Assembly (NCBI RefSeq): GCF_020852195.1
Contig: NZ_JADZBI010000011.1
Span: forward strand, 1 to 51,687
Direction of reading: 5' to 3'
From: Hyphomicrobium sp.
GTDB lineage: Bacteria > Pseudomonadota > Alphaproteobacteria > Rhizobiales > Hyphomicrobiaceae
DNA: 51,687 nt
Shown here: piece by piece, positions 49,915 through 51,687 of the stretch
Layout of the letters: each line of letters opens with the position of its first letter
Numbering within the stretch: position 1 is the first letter of the stretch
The notes under the pieces: generated by a model
Database searches by the model: none
Seen by the model: only the letters and a program-made list of their open reading frames with translations
Told to the model about the DNA's origin: nothing
Translations under genes and position numbers: made by a program

Positions 49915-50814
49915 TCACGATCGAGGCGATGCCGATCTGCGTTTCCGCCGTCGGGAGTCGGGCCAGTTGAATTCGGGATGAACCGGATAGGAAGCGTTGT
50001 GGTAGCTGAAGAGCCTGGGGGAAACTGGCAGCAACCTGAAGAGAAGACCGAAGGCCTCGGGGCTCATCACACGTGTTTTGAGACCTGCAATCGCCGGATG
50101 CTTTTGCTGCGACGCGACTGCCCGCAGCAGCCTGAAATCCATGGTGAGAAAGCAGAAGCAGCCTGAGCTTTCAGCGGTGGCAATATGCCATGCGTCCTGG
50201 CTGTTGCCGGGTCCGAGCACTGCGACAAGCGCCTGGAACAGAGGATCGGACTGCGCTGCAAGACGCGCACGGCGCTGTTCGGTCAATGACGGCACACCGA
50301 GATACGCCGGCCCGATGCGCATGCTGTATGCCGGGTCATCCAGATGCCCGAACCGGATGCCGGAGAAGACGCTGTAATCGTAGTACCCGTAGCCGCTGAA
50401 CCGGCCAATGGGCTGCGTGAGCCGTTCGTCCATCAATTCGGGGGAGCTGTAGAGCGTCAATGCGCCCTGACGCGCCAGGCTGGCGATAGCAGGGAGGAAT
50501 CGGACCGAGCGCGCCGCGTCGGAGTCGTCGTCCTCCCGATGGACCGGTATCCGCGCTGCAAATCCTGTATCGATCGGAACCTTGCCACCCCACATCTGGC
50601 GTCCGGTATCAATCCAGGCCGTCTCGTGCGTGACCGCATGCCCCATGACCGTATTGTCGACAAGAACGCGGGACGCATTCTGCGCGAGTATGCGTTTGCG
50701 GGCGGATGACGCGGCGACCCGGACAGCCCAGTCGACAGTCTTGGGGAGGTAATTGTAAAGGGCGCGAGATTTTGCATTGCGCACCACGCGCTGGCAGCGC
50801 TCCACGAATTTCAT
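49915..50814 (-). CDS. PIN-domain-like hypothetical protein
   Basis: A 299-residue protein with a PIN-like pattern: the first acid in ASRVLVDNTVMGHAV, a mid Glu in LYSSPELMDERL, Asp/Glu in GNSQDAWHIATAESSGC and the last Asp in FCFLTMDFRLLRAV. These could form the acidic ribonuclease site. The flanking regions are unusual for small toxins. AAAGGAG precedes the ATG. It is convergent with the helicase gene (stops 3 bases apart), so it is a neighbour rather than an operon partner. The PIN assignment is by eye. Confidence 0.65.
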   Translation of the reverse strand: MKFVERCQRVVRNAKSRALYNYLPKTVDWAVRVAASSARKRILAQNASRVLVDNTVMGHAVTHETAWIDTGRQMWGGKVPIDTGFAARIPVHREDDDSDAARSVRFLPAIASLARQGALTLYSSPELMDERLTQPIGRFSGYGYYDYSVFSGIRFGHLDDPAYSMRIGPAYLGVPSLTEQRRARLAAQSDPLFQALVAVLGPGNSQDAWHIATAESSGCFCFLTMDFRLLRAVASQQKHPAIAGLKTRVMSPEAFGLLFRLLPVSPRLFSYHNASYPVHPEFNWPDSRRRKRRSASPRS

Positions 50815-50860
50815 CTGCCGTCTCCTTTCGGCAGAGGTTATCCGATTCGTAAGGACCGAT

Positions 50861-50917
50861 CCGGCTGCACCTTGCGGCGCAGCCGGAAGGTGCAGCCGGA
50901 AGGTGCAGCCGGAAGGA
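50861..50917. repeat. 13-bp hairpin and three 13-base tandem repeats
   Basis: CCGGCTGCACCTT (50861-50873) is complementary to AAGGTGCAGCCGG (50887-50899). The unit GCAGCCGGAAGGT is repeated three times (50879-50917, the last ending in A). It lies after the parB stop and before the PIN-like gene, so it may be the parB terminator with slippage-made copies. Confidence 0.8.
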
Positions 50918-50923
50918 AGCAGC

Positions 50924-51687
50924 CTACTCAGCTGCCTGGGTATGGTTGGTGCAATCGTTGTCGTTGACAGCGACGCGCAGCAGCTGGGGCAGCCACGATG
51001 TGCCCGCGATCAACTGCTCGGCGCGGCTTGCCAGCTCAGACCTCTTCAGCTTTTCGAGGGCAGGGGCGTGCGAGCCGTTTGCCTCATCGATGGCGACAAG
51101 GATCTGAGCGCGATTGACACGGCCGAAATAGTTCTCTGCCGTCGGCTTGAACCATTCGCCCATGTCGAGGCCCAAAGCCTGGGTCAACAAGTTCGCATGG
51201 ACCAAACGGGACGAGCCGGGATGCTCGGCCTTACGCTGCACGGCATCGATGCTTGTCGCCGCGATGAAAGCCAGAAGGTCCAGCTTCTCGTCGCGAGAAC
51301 GGTCAAGCAGCCATTGCCAGAGATCGTCCGCATTGCCGGGGAGACGGTCACCGAAGCGTTCGCGCTCCTGCTCGATGGCGATCAGGCCCTTGCAGGTGTC
51401 GGAATCGGCGATCAGTCGGCTCAATCCGGCACTGCTGACATCGAGCTTGAGACAGCTATCGACGGCGTGACCCAGATAGAAGACATCGAGCACCAGCGCA
51501 TGCACGATTGCTGCGAGGGCGATATCCGGCTGCCCCATCAGTTCGGCGCCAATGGCAGCACTGCGCTGCGCGGTCAGATCCTCGATGAGCTTCGGTGAAT
51601 GACCGTCCGAACGATGATTGTGCCCTGCGAATTGATGTGGAGCGTCATGGCCTGTGGAGGCAAGCTTGTGCGCATCCGCCTTTCGGA
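50924..51687 (-). CDS. ParB/RepB/Spo0J family partition protein, 3' part
   Basis: The C-terminal part of a ParB/RepB-like protein that continues past the right edge, so the start is not visible. The frame is open to the last base. It contains PKLIEDLTAQRSAAIGAELM, ALAAIVHALVLDVFY, LLAFIAATSIDAVQ, ANLLTQALGLDMGEWFKPTAENYFGRVNRAQI and AGTSWLPQLLR, all typical of the C-terminal region of ParB-like nuclease-domain proteins on alphaproteobacterial plasmids and integrative elements. The DNA-binding half is outside. It would help maintain or transfer the element. Confidence 0.88.
   Translation of the reverse strand, partial: RKADAHKLASTGHDAPHQFAGHNHRSDGHSPKLIEDLTAQRSAAIGAELMGQPDIALAAIVHALVLDVFYLGHAVDSCLKLDVSSAGLSRLIADSDTCKGLIAIEQERERFGDRLPGNADDLWQWLLDRSRDEKLDLLAFIAATSIDAVQRKAEHPGSSRLVHANLLTQALGLDMGEWFKPTAENYFGRVNRAQILVAIDEANGSHAPALEKLKRSELASRAEQLIAGTSWLPQLLRVAVNDNDCTNHTQAAE

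Noticed and set aside
1-51687. CRISPR arrays
   Set aside because: No regularly spaced direct repeats; the only tandem repeat found is three 13-base units at 50879-50917.

Overview
The window is high-GC DNA from an alphaproteobacterium, most likely order Hyphomicrobiales. The evidence is the gene order rph–rdgB–hemW, rsmI–yraN beside a LpoA-like lipoprotein, yggT–yggU–folD, and the GTCATGGCC-type palindromes common between genes in that order. No 16S or other taxonomic marker is present, so the assignment is an inference. Positions 1 to about 24,365 are ordinary chromosome: RNA and nucleotide housekeeping (3' end of rph, rdgB, hemW, gluQRS), repair (HNH protein, AlkA-type glycosylase), envelope functions (dsbB, YqaA-type protein, DUF1287 protein, LpoA-like lipoprotein), rsmI/yraN, gshB, a SulP transporter, small acetyltransferase and VOC enzymes, yifB (comM), folD, yggU/yggT and a tRNA-Ala(CGC) gene. 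|| Right after the tRNA-Ala the content changes to a mobile element, probably an integrative and conjugative or mobilizable element using the tRNA 3' end as its attachment site. It carries an AbiEi/AbiEii toxin–antitoxin pair coupled to a glycosyltransferase, a relaxase with MobC and a candidate oriT, a soluble TraG/VirD4-like ATPase with a separate two-helix membrane protein, small genes overlapping an N6-adenine-type methyltransferase, ParDE, a short tyrosine recombinase plus the debris of a second one, ArdC, a helicase IV-like protein, a PIN-like protein and a ParB/RepB protein running off the right edge. No VirB-type secretion genes are in view, so the element must continue beyond the window or be mobilizable only. 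|| The unusual part lies between about 30.3 and 45.1 kb. Two different structured leader RNAs each occur twice. Family 1 (about 30.4 and 35.1 kb, minus strand) precedes two small genes and keeps paired GCGAGC-type loops while its helices change by compensation. Family 2 (35.5 and 43.2 kb, plus strand) begins just after an identical promoter layout (TTGACC, 18 bases, TATACT). Its two outer long-range helices have different sequences in the two copies yet remain fully complementary. || Each family-2 leader precedes TTG-initiated genes for exported proteins that look like phage tail fibres: a 1440-residue protein with a C-terminal peptidase-S74 chaperone, a glycine-rich adhesin-like partner, and a shorter fibre paralogue. 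Each module ends with the 3' end of a minus-strand tyrosine recombinase, intact in one and decayed in the other. I read this as two copies of a mobile surface-protein module controlled by an RNA I do not recognise; this is the best candidate for an undescribed system here.
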